A stretch of 64,000 nucleotides of DNA from assembly GCF_008364795.1 (NCBI RefSeq), contig NZ_VTTM01000002.1, positions 186,001 to 250,000 on the forward strand. The letters are read 5' to 3'. The notes below the pieces were generated by a model. That model was not told the origin of the DNA and made no database searches. It worked only from the letters and a program-made list of their open reading frames with translations. The stretch comes from Azospirillum oryzae (GTDB lineage: Bacteria; Pseudomonadota; Alphaproteobacteria; Azospirillales; Azospirillaceae). Positions 30,107 to 39,113 of the stretch are shown here, in pieces; position 1 is the first letter of the stretch; each line of letters begins with the position of its first letter. Position numbers and translations under genes: made by a program.

Positions 30107-30970
30107 ATGAGCGATCTCGTCACCCGCTTCGCCCCCAGCCCCACCGGGCACCTGCATCTGGGCCATGCCCATTCCGCGCTGTTCGGCTGGACCACCGCCC
30201 GCAGCGCCGCCCGTAGCGTCGCCGGCCGCTTCCTGTTGCGGATCGAGGACATCGATCCCAACCGCTGCCGCCCCGAGTACGAGCGCGACCTGATCGAGGA
30301 TCTGGCGTGGCTCGGTCTCGACTGGGACGGCCCGATCCGGCGGCAGTCCGATCATTTCGACGATTTCCGCGCAGCGCTGGCCCGGCTCGGGTCGCTGGGC
30401 GTGCTCTATCCCTGTTTCTGCACCCGCAAGGACATCGCCGCCGAGATCGCGCGGGCCGGTGCGGCGCCTCATGGCCCGGACGGGCCGCTTTATCCCGGCA
30501 CCTGCCGTCATCGGTCGGCCGATGAGCGCGCGGAGCGGATCGGTCGTGGCGACAGCTGGGCGCTGCGACTCGACGTGGAGGCCGCCCGGCGGCTGACCGG
30601 GCCGCTGCGCTGGCACGACCGGGCGCGGGGCTGGCAGGATGCGACGCCGGAACTGCTGGGCGACGTGGTGCTGGCGCGCAAGGACACGCCGACCAGCTAT
30701 CATCTCAGCGTCACCGTCGACGACCATCTGCAGGGCGTGACCCTGGTCACCCGCGGCGAGGACCTGTTCTTCGCCACCCACCTGCACCGGCTGCTGCAGG
30801 CGCTGCTGGGCTACGATCCGCCGGACCATCACCATCACGGCCTGCTGCGGAACGCGGCGGGCGAACGGCTGGCCAAGCGTGACCGCGCCCAGTCTCTGCG
30901 CTCGCTCCGCGACGAAGGCCGCAGCCCGGCCGAGGTGCGGGCGTTGGCGGGGTTTCCGGACCGGACTTGA
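30107..30970 (+). CDS. gluQ: glutamyl-Q tRNA(Asp) synthetase
   Basis: 287 aa. A shortened GluRS catalytic domain without an anticodon-binding domain; it attaches glutamate to queuosine in tRNA-Asp. Signature HIGH is FAPSPTGHLHLGHAHSALFG; the KMSKS site is degenerate (AAGERLAKRDRAQS), as usual for the family. The zinc-site region shows CFCTRKDI with a later CRHR. The chain then ends after a short helical region (RSPAEVRALAGFP). It is convergent with the large FAD oxidoreductase gene, 10 bp away. Confidence 0.94.
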   Translation: MSDLVTRFAPSPTGHLHLGHAHSALFGWTTARSAARSVAGRFLLRIEDIDPNRCRPEYERDLIEDLAWLGLDWDGPIRRQSDHFDDFRAALARLGSLGVLYPCFCTRKDIAAEIARAGAAPHGPDGPLYPGTCRHRSADERAERIGRGDSWALRLDVEAARRLTGPLRWHDRARGWQDATPELLGDVVLARKDTPTSYHLSVTVDDHLQGVTLVTRGEDLFFATHLHRLLQALLGYDPPDHHHHGLLRNAAGERLAKRDRAQSLRSLRDEGRSPAEVRALAGFPDRT

Positions 30971-30980
30971 ATACCAGGGC

Positions 30981-33146
30981 TCACCCCATCTGCGCCACCG
31001 GCAGGGCGGGGGAGCGGACGGCCTGCCCGGCGGGGCCGCGCAGGGCATCCGGCGTCAGGCTCTCCTTGCCCAGCAGGGCTTCGGCCGCCAGCCGACCGGA
31101 GATGACGCAGGCCTCGACGCCGGGACCGGGAAAGACGCCGGCGCCGGTCAGGCACAGGCCGGGGATCGGGCTGCGGCGGGTCAGCCGTTTGTGGTCTGGG
31201 GCAATGCCGTAGATGCTACCGTCGCTGGTGTGGGCATAGCGGGCGAAGGTGGCGGCGCTGGCCTCCTGCCGGGTGGTGATGTGACGCTCAAGGTCGGGGA
31301 TCAGGCGGGCGGCGGCGGCGATCATCGCGTCGCCCTCCGCCCGCTTGCGTGCCTTGTAGGCGGGGTCGGCGCGGTTCCAGCCGGCATCGGCCGGGGCCAG
31401 CCGAAGCAGGCTCACCGCGGCGTGGCCGGCGGGGGCAAGGCTGCGGTCGTGGGTGGAGGGGACAGAGATGGCCATGCCGAATCCGGCGCCATCGGACGGC
31501 AGGAAGGTCATCGCCGGCAGGTCGGGGACGATGTCCAGCCCCAGCGTGACCATGAAGGCGGAGGTCGAGGGACGCAGCGCCGCGCAGCGGGCGGCGTAGG
31601 CGGCCGGCAGATGCTCCGCCCCCACCAGTTCCAGCATGGTCCGCCGCACGTCGGCGTTGGAGATCACGGCGGGGGCGCGGATGACACGGCCATCAGCGGT
31701 TTCCACCCCGGCGGCGCGGCCGTTTTCGATCAGAATGCGGCTGACGGGGGTGCGAAGGCGGACTTCGCCGCCGTCGGCGCGGATCGACTGGGCCAGCGCG
31801 TCGGCCAGCGCCTGCGACCCGCCGGCGGGATAGCGGCCGCCGGAGAACCAGTAGCCGAAGATCGGCGCCATCTGGCCGGCGGTCAGCAGTTCCGCCCGGT
31901 CGCTGAGATAGCCGGTCAGCACGGTCAGCAGGCGCTGGCCGGCGCGGTCGGGGATGTAGTGGTCCAGCATCTCCTGAAAGGGGCGGCTCATCCAGCGGAA
32001 GGCATGCGGACAGTCCGCCACGTAGCGGCGCATCGCCGCCACCGAATCGGGAATGTTGGGCAGGCCGCGCTCGGCGCAGCCGCGATACATCTCGTCATGG
32101 ATCGCCCGCATCTCCGCCAGGAAGGCGGCGGCGCCGGTGGCGCTGGGCGGGTGGTCGGCGGCGATCTGGGTTGCCAGTCCGTCGGCATCATCGGCCAGTT
32201 GGAGCAACTTGCCGTTCATCACCACGCCGCGATTCACCGGTTGCCACTCCACCCGGTCGCGGACGCCGAGCGTACGCAGCAGATGATCGACCGGGCCGCC
32301 GGGTTGGGCGCCGCTGATGTCGTGGACGCCGGCATCGAAGACGTAGCGGAAGGGATCGGCCCCCGCTTCGCCGCGGTTGCGGGCCTTGACCGTCCAACTG
32401 GTGCAGAAGCCGCCGGGGCGGTCATGCGCCTCCAGAACCGTGACCCGCGCCCCGGCCCGCGCCAGCAGCGCCGCCGCCGTCAGCCCGCCGATGCCGGAGC
32501 CGACCACCACCACGTCGCGTTCACTGGGGGCGGTGCGCGTCCGGTTCAGGATCGCCGGAGCCGGCCAGGGGTGCGGGTCGAATTCGCTGAGCCGGCGGCG
32601 CATTCCCATCGTGACCAGCCAGGTCGGCAGCAGCCGGTTGGCGACCATGCCCAGCGCGCTGGCGCCGATGGAGAGCGGGGCTTCCCAGCCGGGCAGGGCG
32701 GCGAAGCCGAGCCCGCCGACCAGGAACAGCACGCCCCACACCGCCGTCATCAGCCGGTTGACGGCGACGAACTGCGGCAGGTGCCAATACTCGCGGGGCC
32801 AGTCGTCGCGGGCATATTGCAGGGTGAAGGGGCTGCCGACGGCGATGCTGCCGAAGGCCATGGCCGACAGCGCCAGATGGATGACGAAGCCCAGATTGTG
32901 GACCGGCCAGTCCCAGCCCAGCGGTGCGCAGAGCGGCAGGGCGGCGAAGAAGGCGGCGGCGACCAGTTCCGGCGCCTTGTAGGAGCCGCGCAGCCGGTCG
33001 AGGACGCAGAGGGCGAGACTGGCCGCCAGCGCCGTCAGCGAGGCCGGCAACAGTCCGGCGAGCGGCAGGACGGCGCCGAACAGCAGCCATGGGGAAAATC
33101 CCAGCAGGATGCGAAGTGCGATGGGAAGTTTGCGGAGGGTGCTCAT
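30981..33146 (-). CDS. membrane domain fused to phytoene-desaturase-like FAD oxidoreductase
   Basis: 721 aa. Residues 1-~190 are hydrophobic with about five membrane helices (e.g. ILLGFSPWLLFGAVLPLAGL, NLGFVIHLALSAMAF, VWGVLFLVGGLGFAAL). From ~210 a CrtI/phytoene-desaturase-like flavoprotein begins: VVVVGSGIGGLTAAALLARA binds FAD, followed by VLEAHDRPGGF, and it closes with LCLTGAGVFPGPGVEACVISG. CrtI-like enzymes desaturate carotenoids, isomerise them or saturate retinoids; no other carotenoid gene is near. The fusion with an N-terminal membrane domain is unusual and its function is not known. The substrate may be lipid-like. Confidence 0.8.
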   Translation of the reverse strand: MSTLRKLPIALRILLGFSPWLLFGAVLPLAGLLPASLTALAASLALCVLDRLRGSYKAPELVAAAFFAALPLCAPLGWDWPVHNLGFVIHLALSAMAFGSIAVGSPFTLQYARDDWPREYWHLPQFVAVNRLMTAVWGVLFLVGGLGFAALPGWEAPLSIGASALGMVANRLLPTWLVTMGMRRRLSEFDPHPWPAPAILNRTRTAPSERDVVVVGSGIGGLTAAALLARAGARVTVLEAHDRPGGFCTSWTVKARNRGEAGADPFRYVFDAGVHDISGAQPGGPVDHLLRTLGVRDRVEWQPVNRGVVMNGKLLQLADDADGLATQIAADHPPSATGAAAFLAEMRAIHDEMYRGCAERGLPNIPDSVAAMRRYVADCPHAFRWMSRPFQEMLDHYIPDRAGQRLLTVLTGYLSDRAELLTAGQMAPIFGYWFSGGRYPAGGSQALADALAQSIRADGGEVRLRTPVSRILIENGRAAGVETADGRVIRAPAVISNADVRRTMLELVGAEHLPAAYAARCAALRPSTSAFMVTLGLDIVPDLPAMTFLPSDGAGFGMAISVPSTHDRSLAPAGHAAVSLLRLAPADAGWNRADPAYKARKRAEGDAMIAAAARLIPDLERHITTRQEASAATFARYAHTSDGSIYGIAPDHKRLTRRSPIPGLCLTGAGVFPGPGVEACVISGRLAAEALLGKESLTPDALRGPAGQAVRSPALPVAQMG

Positions 33147-33239
33147 CGGAATGGTGCCTTCGCGGGGGATGCGGATTGCGAAGGACCATGGTCGGCAGGC
33201 AGGTGTACGTGCCAGCGCAGGTGCGCGGGGAGCAGGGGC

Positions 33240-33326
33240 GGCTTCGTGAAGTGCGGCGTACGGCGGTTTGCGATGCGTGAAGTGCGGGGGCGTACGGCGG
33301 TGTACGTCCCAGGCGCGGGACCGCTG
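33240..33326. repeat. short imperfect direct repeats upstream of the fusion gene
   Basis: GTGAAGTGCGG-CGTACGGCGGT (33247-33269) recurs as GTGAAGTGCGGGGGCGTACGGCGGT (33279-33304). A related pair GGTGTACGT-CCCAG-CGC is found at 33201-33220 and 33298-33318. It sits between recR and the start of the fusion gene; it looks like a recent local duplication. Confidence 0.45.
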
Positions 33327-33920
33327 TTACAGCGGCCGCCGTGCCTTCAGCGCCGCGGTCAGCGTGCCGTCGTCGAGATAATCCAGTTCGCCGCCGACGG
33401 GGACGCCGTGGGCGAGACGGGAGACCGAGACGTCGGAGTCGGTCAGCCGGTCGGTCACCACATGGGCTGTGGTCTGGCCGTCGACGGTGGCGTTGAGCGC
33501 CAGGATGATCTCGCGCACCGCCGGGTCCTTGGCGCGTTCGGCGAGGCCGGCGATGTTGAGGTCGTCGGGGCCGACACCCTGCAGGGCCGACAGCAGGCCG
33601 CCCAGCACATGGTAGGTGCCGCGGAAGGCGCGGGTGCGTTCCAGTGCCCACAGGTCGCCGGCATCCTCCACCACGCAGATGACCGAACGGTCGCGGGTGG
33701 GGTCGGAGCAGATGGTGCAGGGGTCGCGGCTGTCCAGGTTGCCGCAGATGGAGCAGGCGCGGATCGACTCGCCGGCCGCCGCCATCGCCTCCGACAACGG
33801 CACCAGCAGGCTGTCCCGCCGCTTCATCAGATGCAGTGCCGCCCGCCGCGCCGACCGGGGACCGAGTCCCGGCAGCTTGGACAGCAACTGGATCAGGCGT
33901 TCGATTTCAGGTCCGATCAT
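33327..33920 (-). CDS. recR: recombination mediator RecR
   Basis: 197 aa. RecR forms a ring with RecO/RecF and loads RecA at gaps. The helix-hairpin-helix is [23 protein letters not shown], the zinc site is [18 protein letters not shown] and the Toprim domain has [15 protein letters not shown] and [15 protein letters not shown]. It is the last gene of the minus-strand run dnaX-ybaB-recR, the classical order, but is separated from ybaB by a 160-bp palindromic repeat. Confidence 0.97.
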   Translation of the reverse strand: MIGPEIERLIQLLSKLPGLGPRSARRAALHLMKRRDSLLVPLSEAMAAAGESIRACSICGNLDSRDPCTICSDPTRDRSVICVVEDAGDLWALERTRAFRGTYHVLGGLLSALQGVGPDDLNIAGLAERAKDPAVREIILALNATVDGQTTAHVVTDRLTDSDVSVSRLAHGVPVGGELDYLDDGTLTAALKARRPL

Positions 33921-33940
33921 TCACTTGGCGGCCGACACAT

Positions 33941-34101
33941 AACTCCCTCTCCCGCCCCGGGAGAGGGAAGGGGCCCATGGCGTCAGCCATGGGAAGGGTG
34001 AGGGGTGATGCGAGGATCAGGGGATCCATGTCCGGATCACCCTTCACCCTCCCCGCCTTCGGCGGGTCCCCTTCCTCTCCCGGGGCGGGAGAGGGCAAGA
34101 A
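33941..34101. repeat. large palindromic repeat element, copy B
   Basis: About 160 bp that is almost one long hairpin. Outer arms 33947-33975 and 34064-34093 (CTCCCGCCCCGGGAGAGG / CCTCTCCCGGGGCGGGAG) are reverse complements apart from an indel; inner arms 33996-34010 and 34036-34051 (AGGGTGAGGGGTGAT / GATCACCCTTCACCCT) pair too, as does CCCATGGC-GTCA-GCCATGGG within the left half. It resembles copy A at 13773-13885. It carries no ORF and looks like a non-autonomous palindromic repeat or a REP/MITE-type element. Confidence 0.7.
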
Positions 34102-34102
34102 A

Positions 34103-34426
34103 TCAGAACGGCAGCTTCATGCCGGGGGGCAGCTTCAGGCCGCCCATCATCTTCGAGGTTTCCTCGGCGACGTGCTGTTCGACCTTCTTCTTGGCGTCGT
34201 TGAAGGCGGCGACGATCAGGTCCTCCAGCACCTCGACGTCCTCGGGATCGACGACGGACTTGTCGAGCTTGACCTTCTTCATCTCGCTCTTGCCGTTGAC
34301 GGTCACGACGACCATGCCGGCGGCGCTCTGGCCGGTCACTTCGACCTGCTCCAGGCTCGCCTGCATTTCCTGCATCTTGGCCTGCATCTGCTGGGCCTGC
34401 TTCATCATGTTGCCGATATTCTTCAT
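34103..34426 (-). CDS. YbaB/EbfC family nucleoid-associated protein
   Basis: 107 aa, normal size. It binds DNA as a tweezer-like dimer. The N-terminal helix MKNIGNMMKQAQQMQAKMQE and the core VTVNGKSEMKKVKLDKSVV, DVEVLEDLIVAAFNDAKKK are family signatures, with the glycine/methionine-rich tail GGLKLPPGMKLPF. It begins four bases after dnaX ends, so the two are probably coupled. The standard dnaX-ybaB-recR arrangement supports the call. Confidence 0.95.
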   Translation of the reverse strand: MKNIGNMMKQAQQMQAKMQEMQASLEQVEVTGQSAAGMVVVTVNGKSEMKKVKLDKSVVDPEDVEVLEDLIVAAFNDAKKKVEQHVAEETSKMMGGLKLPPGMKLPF

Positions 34427-34429
34427 CGG

Positions 34430-36325
34430 TCAGTACTCTCCTTCGTCGTCGAGGGGGTAATAGACCCCATCGTCCTGCTGCTGAACCATGAAATCGGGTG
34501 TCTCGCCGTCATCCGCAACCGCCGCGCTCTCCGCCGCGGCAACTTCGGCGAGGTCGCGGACGTCGATGATCTTTGCGCCGCTGAAGGCGTCTAGCACGGC
34601 GCGCACCACCGGGTTGGCCTGCGCCTCCGCCCAGGCGCGGTGCTTTTCGGCCTGATCCTGCTCCGCCAGCGTCGGCTGTGCCGGGCCTTCGGACAAGGCG
34701 ACGATCCAGCGATGGCCGGTCCATTCGGTCAGGAACTGCCCGACCTTGGCCGGCAGGGTCGGCGGGGCGGCGGGGCGGAGCTTCAGCTCCAGCCGGCCCG
34801 GCTCCATACGGACCAGCTGGACCGTCTCCATCAGATAGCCGTAGAGCGCGCCCTCGCGCCGGTCGGAGAACAGCTGTACCAGCGCACGGAAATCGTGCGG
34901 CATCGGCGACAGCTCCTCGCCGGCCGCAATGGGGGCCGGAGTGGCGGCGGGGGCGGGGGCCGCCTGCGCCATCGGGGCGCTTTGCGGCTGGGCCGAGCCC
35001 ATGGAGCGGGCCACGGCGTGTGTAGACTGGCTGGCGACCGCGACCGGGCCGCCGCCACCGCCGGGGCCGCGGCCCATCGGCGCGCCGCCTCCGGCATTGG
35101 CTCCACCGTTGCCCTGTTGGGCCTGGAACTGGCGGATCAGCTCGCCCGGCGTCGGCAGGTCGGCGGCGTAGGACAGGCGGACGATCACCATCTCCAGCGC
35201 CTGTTGCGGCACCGGGGCGGCCTGCACCTCGTTCAGCCCCTTCAACAGAAGCTGCCACGCGCGGGTCAGCGCCGGCATGCCGAGCTTGGCCGACAGGAAG
35301 GAACCGCGCGTGCGCTCCGCCTCCGGCAGGGACGGGTCGTTGGCACTGTCGGGCACCACCTTCAGGCGGGTCAGATTGTGGACGAGGTCCAGCAGGTCCT
35401 GCAGGATCACCACCGGATCCGCACCGACACGGTGCAGGTCGGCCAGGATGTCCATCGCCTCGGCCGGGCGGGCGGAGACGGCGGCCTCGAACAGGTCGAT
35501 GACGCGGGTGCGGTCGGCCAGACCCAGCATGTCGCGCACCTGCTGCGCGGTGACGGTGCCGGCGGCCAGCGCGATGGCCTGATCGAGCAGCGACAGCCCG
35601 TCGCGCACCGACCCGTCGGCGGCCCGCGCGATCAGGGCGGCGGCATCGCCCTCGATCTCCGCGCCTTCCATGGCGGTGATGCGGGTGAAATGCTCCTTCA
35701 GCACCTGGGCGTCGACGCGGCGCAGGTCGAAGCGCTGGCAGCGCGACAGCACCGTGACCGGGACCTTGCGGATCTCGGTGGTGGCGAAGACGAACTTCAC
35801 ATGGCTCGGCGGTTCCTCAAGCGTCTTCAGGAGCGCGTTGAACGCGCTCTTCGACAGCATGTGGACTTCGTCGATGATGTAGAGCTTGTAGCGGGCCGAG
35901 ACGGGCGAGTAGCGCACGCCGTCGATGATCTCGCGGATGTCGTCGACGCCGGTGTGGCTGGCGGCGTCCATTTCCATCACGTCGACGTGGCGGTCTTCCG
36001 CGATGGCGCGGCAGTTGTCGCAGACGCCGCAGGGGCTGACCGTCGGCCCGCCGGTGCCGTCCGGGCCGGTGCAGTTCAGCGCGCGGGCGATGATGCGGGC
36101 GGTGGTGGTCTTGCCGACGCCGCGCACCCCGGTCAGCATGAAGGCCTGGGCGATGCGGCCGGACTGGATGGCGTTGGTCAGGGTGCGGACCAGCGCGTCC
36201 TGGCCGATCAGCTCGTCGAAGGTCTTCGGCCGGTATTTGCGCGCCAGCACCCGGTAAGCCTGCCCGGTGGCGGGAGCGGAAGCGGCGGTGATTTCGGCGC
36301 CAGAAACGGCAGTTGTATCGGTCAC
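34430..36325 (-). CDS. dnaX: DNA polymerase III subunits gamma/tau
   Basis: 631 aa. The clamp-loader ATPase of the replicase. The AAA+ module has Walker A GVRGVGKTTTARIIARAL, a zinc module with cysteines CGVCDNC and an upstream Cys, and Walker B IIDEVHMLSKSAFNALLKTL with sensor FATTEIRKVPVTVLSRCQRF. After domain III comes a Gly/Gln/Ala-rich linker (~400-470) and a C-terminal tau-like domain (MPHDFRALVQLFSDRREGAL on) that would bind polymerase and helicase. No A-rich slippery site typical of E. coli frameshifting was seen. The SRP RNA gene lies ~100 bp upstream. Confidence 0.96.
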   Translation of the reverse strand: MTDTTAVSGAEITAASAPATGQAYRVLARKYRPKTFDELIGQDALVRTLTNAIQSGRIAQAFMLTGVRGVGKTTTARIIARALNCTGPDGTGGPTVSPCGVCDNCRAIAEDRHVDVMEMDAASHTGVDDIREIIDGVRYSPVSARYKLYIIDEVHMLSKSAFNALLKTLEEPPSHVKFVFATTEIRKVPVTVLSRCQRFDLRRVDAQVLKEHFTRITAMEGAEIEGDAAALIARAADGSVRDGLSLLDQAIALAAGTVTAQQVRDMLGLADRTRVIDLFEAAVSARPAEAMDILADLHRVGADPVVILQDLLDLVHNLTRLKVVPDSANDPSLPEAERTRGSFLSAKLGMPALTRAWQLLLKGLNEVQAAPVPQQALEMVIVRLSYAADLPTPGELIRQFQAQQGNGGANAGGGAPMGRGPGGGGGPVAVASQSTHAVARSMGSAQPQSAPMAQAAPAPAATPAPIAAGEELSPMPHDFRALVQLFSDRREGALYGYLMETVQLVRMEPGRLELKLRPAAPPTLPAKVGQFLTEWTGHRWIVALSEGPAQPTLAEQDQAEKHRAWAEAQANPVVRAVLDAFSGAKIIDVRDLAEVAAAESAAVADDGETPDFMVQQQDDGVYYPLDDEGEY

Positions 36326-36430
36326 GCGGCTGGCCTGTCGAAACGACGGGAGGGGAATTTCGGGCCGCAGGATAGCGTCCCGGCGCCGCGCTGTCGCCGT
36401 CTGTTTCGTGCTGGCAATTTTCGGGAAGGG

Positions 36431-36529
36431 TGGGAGACTGGACGAACGACCCGAGCCGTAACTCGTTGCGGCTGCTTCCTTCCGGACCTGACCGGGTTGG
36501 CGAGGGACTCGTCCGACGCCAGCCTCCCG
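36431..36529 (-). ncRNA. ffs: signal recognition particle RNA (4.5S, small bacterial type)
   Basis: About 99 nt on the minus strand. The conserved apical domain is plain: GGTCAGGTCCGGAAGGAAGC, with the GGAA tetraloop and the symmetric and asymmetric loops bound by Ffh. The ends GGGAGGCTGG... and ...CCAGTCTCCC pair. It targets membrane proteins to the translocon with Ffh and FtsY. The position just upstream of dnaX is common in alphaproteobacteria. Boundaries are set by the terminal stem. Confidence 0.93.
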
Positions 36530-36628
36530 CGGCTGTTATGGAGATTCGTGCGGGCGGATGCAAGGGGAAACGGTTCGTGTGCGCGGGCGTCGTCGGTTTC
36601 CAAGCTGGACTATTGACGATTATTTTTT

Positions 36629-36663
36629 GGACCATAAATTATGGTTCTCTGCATAATTGGTCC
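36629..36663 (+). promoter_or_regulatory. palindromic operator in the promoter of the solitary ATPase gene
   Basis: ACCATAA-A-TTATGGT (36631-36645) is a perfect palindrome, and the flanking GGACCA (36629-36634) and TGGTCC (36658-36663) form a second, wider inverted repeat. TTGACG (36613-36618) and TAAATT (36635-36640), 16 bp apart, could be the promoter, so the palindrome would cover the -10 box. The AT-rich sequence stands out from the GC-rich surroundings. Confidence 0.5.
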
Positions 36664-36677
36664 TAGTGAGGCCGCCC

Positions 36678-37856
36678 GTGTCGTCCGCCCCCACCTCCGC
36701 AGCTGCGCAGAAGTTCCTGTTCCACCGGCCGAAGCTGGCGGCGTCGCTGGCAGACATCGTGACCGGGGATGCGCCGATCGGGGCGGAGCCGACGCTGTGC
36801 CTGGCGGCGCCGCGGCGGACCGGGAAGAGCACCTTCCTGCGCCACGACCTGGGGCCGGAGTTGGAGAATCGGGGCATTCTGGCGGTCTATGTCGATCTGT
36901 GGTCGGACATGGCGGCCGATCCCGCCCATCTGATCGCGGAGGCGCTGAAGGCCGAGCTTCGCCGCGCCGACAGCCTGCCGGTGAAGGCGGCGCGGGCGGT
37001 TGGACTCAGCAAATTGGGCGTGGGCGGCGTCTCGGTCGATATCGACAGGATCGGGCAGGCGCAGGGCACCACGCTGGCCGACGCGCTGGAGGCCCTGCTG
37101 GAACGCACGCACAAGCGGATCGCCCTGCTGGTGGATGAAGCGCAGCACGCGCTGACGACCGAAGCTGGGCTGAATGCCATGTTCGCGCTGAAGGCGGCGC
37201 GCGACCGGCTGAACACCAGGGATGATGCCCGCGACGGCCCGAACCTGATGATCGTGCTGACCGGATCCCACCGCGACAAGCTGAGCCGACTGGTGCTGAA
37301 CCGCGACCAGCCCTTTTTCGGGACGAGCGTGCGCAGCTTCCCGCTGCTCGACCGCACCTATACCGATGCCTATACGGCCTGGATCAACGCCCGGCTGGCC
37401 GAAGGCAACCGGTTCGATGCCGACGATGTTTTCGCGGCCTTCGACGCGGTGGGGCGGCAGCCGGAAACCCTCATGCGGATTTTGTCGGACGCGGCGTTGC
37501 TGGTCGGCGATGCCGGCGAGTTGAAACGGGCGCTGGCGGACGGGGCGACCGGGCTGCGCCAGCGGGTGTGGGACGATTACGAGAATCTATGGTCTGGGCT
37601 GACGCCGTTGCAGCAGGCGGTTGTCGAACGGCTGGCGGTGGAGGGGCCGCAATCCGCCCCCTTTTCCGCCCCGGCGTTGCAAGCCTATGCCGATGCGGTC
37701 GGCGAAGCGGTCGAGCCGCCTTCCGTGCAGACAGCCATCGAGGCATTGCGGCAGAAGAACATCCTGTGGCGGTCGGCGCGCGGGCAATATGCGCTCGACG
37801 ACCAAGGGATGGCGGACTGGCTGAAGGTGAGGGCGGAACGGGCTGGGCAGGGATGA
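36678..37856 (+). CDS. AAA/STAND-like P-loop ATPase with C-terminal winged helix
   Basis: 392 aa from the GTG at 36678 with GAGG seven bases upstream. Walker A is LAAPRRTGKSTFLR (~residue 42), Walker B IALLVDEAQHALTT (~150). Sensor-like LMIVLTGSHRDKLSRLV and a conserved F-x-x-x-x-V-R-x-F segment follow. The C-terminal ~100 residues (LTPLQQAVVERLAVEG, AIEALRQKNILWRS, YALDDQGMADWLKV) look like a winged-helix module, as in archaeal-type ATPases. No signal or membrane segment. It has no operon partner; a palindromic operator precedes it, and a bidirectional terminator follows. The target is unknown; a regulatory or defence role is possible. Confidence 0.8.
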   Translation: MSSAPTSAAAQKFLFHRPKLAASLADIVTGDAPIGAEPTLCLAAPRRTGKSTFLRHDLGPELENRGILAVYVDLWSDMAADPAHLIAEALKAELRRADSLPVKAARAVGLSKLGVGGVSVDIDRIGQAQGTTLADALEALLERTHKRIALLVDEAQHALTTEAGLNAMFALKAARDRLNTRDDARDGPNLMIVLTGSHRDKLSRLVLNRDQPFFGTSVRSFPLLDRTYTDAYTAWINARLAEGNRFDADDVFAAFDAVGRQPETLMRILSDAALLVGDAGELKRALADGATGLRQRVWDDYENLWSGLTPLQQAVVERLAVEGPQSAPFSAPALQAYADAVGEAVEPPSVQTAIEALRQKNILWRSARGQYALDDQGMADWLKVRAERAGQG

Positions 37857-37864
37857 GAAAGCAA

Positions 37865-37894
37865 AAAGGCTCCGGGCCGAAACCCGGAGCCTTT
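37865..37894. terminator. bidirectional terminator between the ATPase gene and pgk
   Basis: AAAGGCTCCGGG (37865-37876) pairs perfectly with CCCGGAGCCTTT (37883-37894) across a CCGAAA loop, flanked by A and T runs on both sides. It serves two convergent genes. Confidence 0.85.
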
Positions 37895-37919
37895 CGCCTC
37901 TGCGATCCCGTGGAACCGC

Positions 37920-39113
37920 TTACTTCTTCAGCGCCGCCACACCCGGCAGTTCCTTGCCTTCCAGCCATTCCAGGAAGGCGCCGCCGGCGGCGGACACGTA
38001 GGTGAACTTGTCCTCGGCACCGGCATGGGCCAGCGCCGCGACGGTGTCGCCGCCGCCGGCGACCGACAGCAGGCCGCCCGATTCGGTGCGGGCCGCGACC
38101 AGACCGGCCACCGCGTTGGTGCCGGCGTCGAAGGGCTGGATTTCGAAGGCGCCGAGCGGGCCGTTCCAGACGATGGTCTTGGCGCCCTGCAGCTTCACGC
38201 CCAGGAACTCGACGGTGGCCGGGCCGATGTCGAGAGCCATCTCGTCGGAACCGATGGCGTCGAAGGCGACGACGCGGTTGGCGGCGCCGGCCTTGAACTC
38301 CTTGGCGACGACGAAGTCCTTCGGCAGCAGGATCTCGCAGTTGGCTTCCTTGGCGGTCGCCATGATGGCGCGGGCCTGATCGGCCATGTCCTTCTCGCAC
38401 AGCGAGGCGCCGACGTCGGTGCCCTGGGCGAACAGGAAGGTGTTGGCCATGCCGCCGCCCAACACCAGCAGGTCCACCTTGCGGACCATGTTGCCGAGCA
38501 GTTCCAGCTTGGTGGAGATCTTGGCGCCGCCGACGACGGCGGCGACCGGGCGCTCCGGCTTCTCCAGCGCGAGCGTCAGGGCCTTCAGCTCGGCTTCCAT
38601 CAGGCGGCCGGCGGCGCTGGGCAGCAGGCGGGCGACACCCTCGGTCGAGGCATGGGCGCGGTGGGCGGCGGAGAAGGCGTCATTGACGTAGAGGTCGCCC
38701 AGCTCGGCCATCTGCTTGGCGAAAGCCGGGTCGTTCTTTTCCTCTTCGGCGTGGAAACGGGTGTTCTCCAGCAGCACGATGGCGCCGTCATGCACCTTGG
38801 CGATGGCTTCCTTGGCCTTGTCGCCGACGCAATCCTCGGCGAAGGCGACCTTCTGGCCGACGGCGGTGCTGAGCGCGTCCAGCACGTTGCGCAGCGAGTT
38901 CTTGGCGTCCGGGCCGTTCTTCGGGCGACCGAAATGCGACAGGACCACGACCTTGGCGCCCTTGGAGGACAGCTCCTTCAAGGTGGGGGCGAGGCGGTCG
39001 ATGCGGGTGGTGTCGGACACCTTGCCGTCCTGCATCGGAACGTTCAGGTCGGCGCGGACCAGCACCGTCTTGCCGCTCACCTCGAGGTCGTCGATCGTGT
39101 TGAAATCGGTCAT
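37920..39113 (-). CDS. pgk: phosphoglycerate kinase
   Basis: 397 aa, start ATG at 39111-39113 ([15 protein letters not shown]); an upstream start would add an unsupported leader. It interconverts 1,3-bisphosphoglycerate and 3-phosphoglycerate in glycolysis/gluconeogenesis. The substrate motif [24 protein letters not shown], the hinge region [14 protein letters not shown] and the nucleotide motif [15 protein letters not shown] with [11 protein letters not shown] are all intact. No gap or other Calvin/glycolysis gene is next to it in this window, so it is probably monocistronic. Confidence 0.97.
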   Translation of the reverse strand: MTDFNTIDDLEVSGKTVLVRADLNVPMQDGKVSDTTRIDRLAPTLKELSSKGAKVVVLSHFGRPKNGPDAKNSLRNVLDALSTAVGQKVAFAEDCVGDKAKEAIAKVHDGAIVLLENTRFHAEEEKNDPAFAKQMAELGDLYVNDAFSAAHRAHASTEGVARLLPSAAGRLMEAELKALTLALEKPERPVAAVVGGAKISTKLELLGNMVRKVDLLVLGGGMANTFLFAQGTDVGASLCEKDMADQARAIMATAKEANCEILLPKDFVVAKEFKAGAANRVVAFDAIGSDEMALDIGPATVEFLGVKLQGAKTIVWNGPLGAFEIQPFDAGTNAVAGLVAARTESGGLLSVAGGGDTVAALAHAGAEDKFTYVSAAGGAFLEWLEGKELPGVAALKK

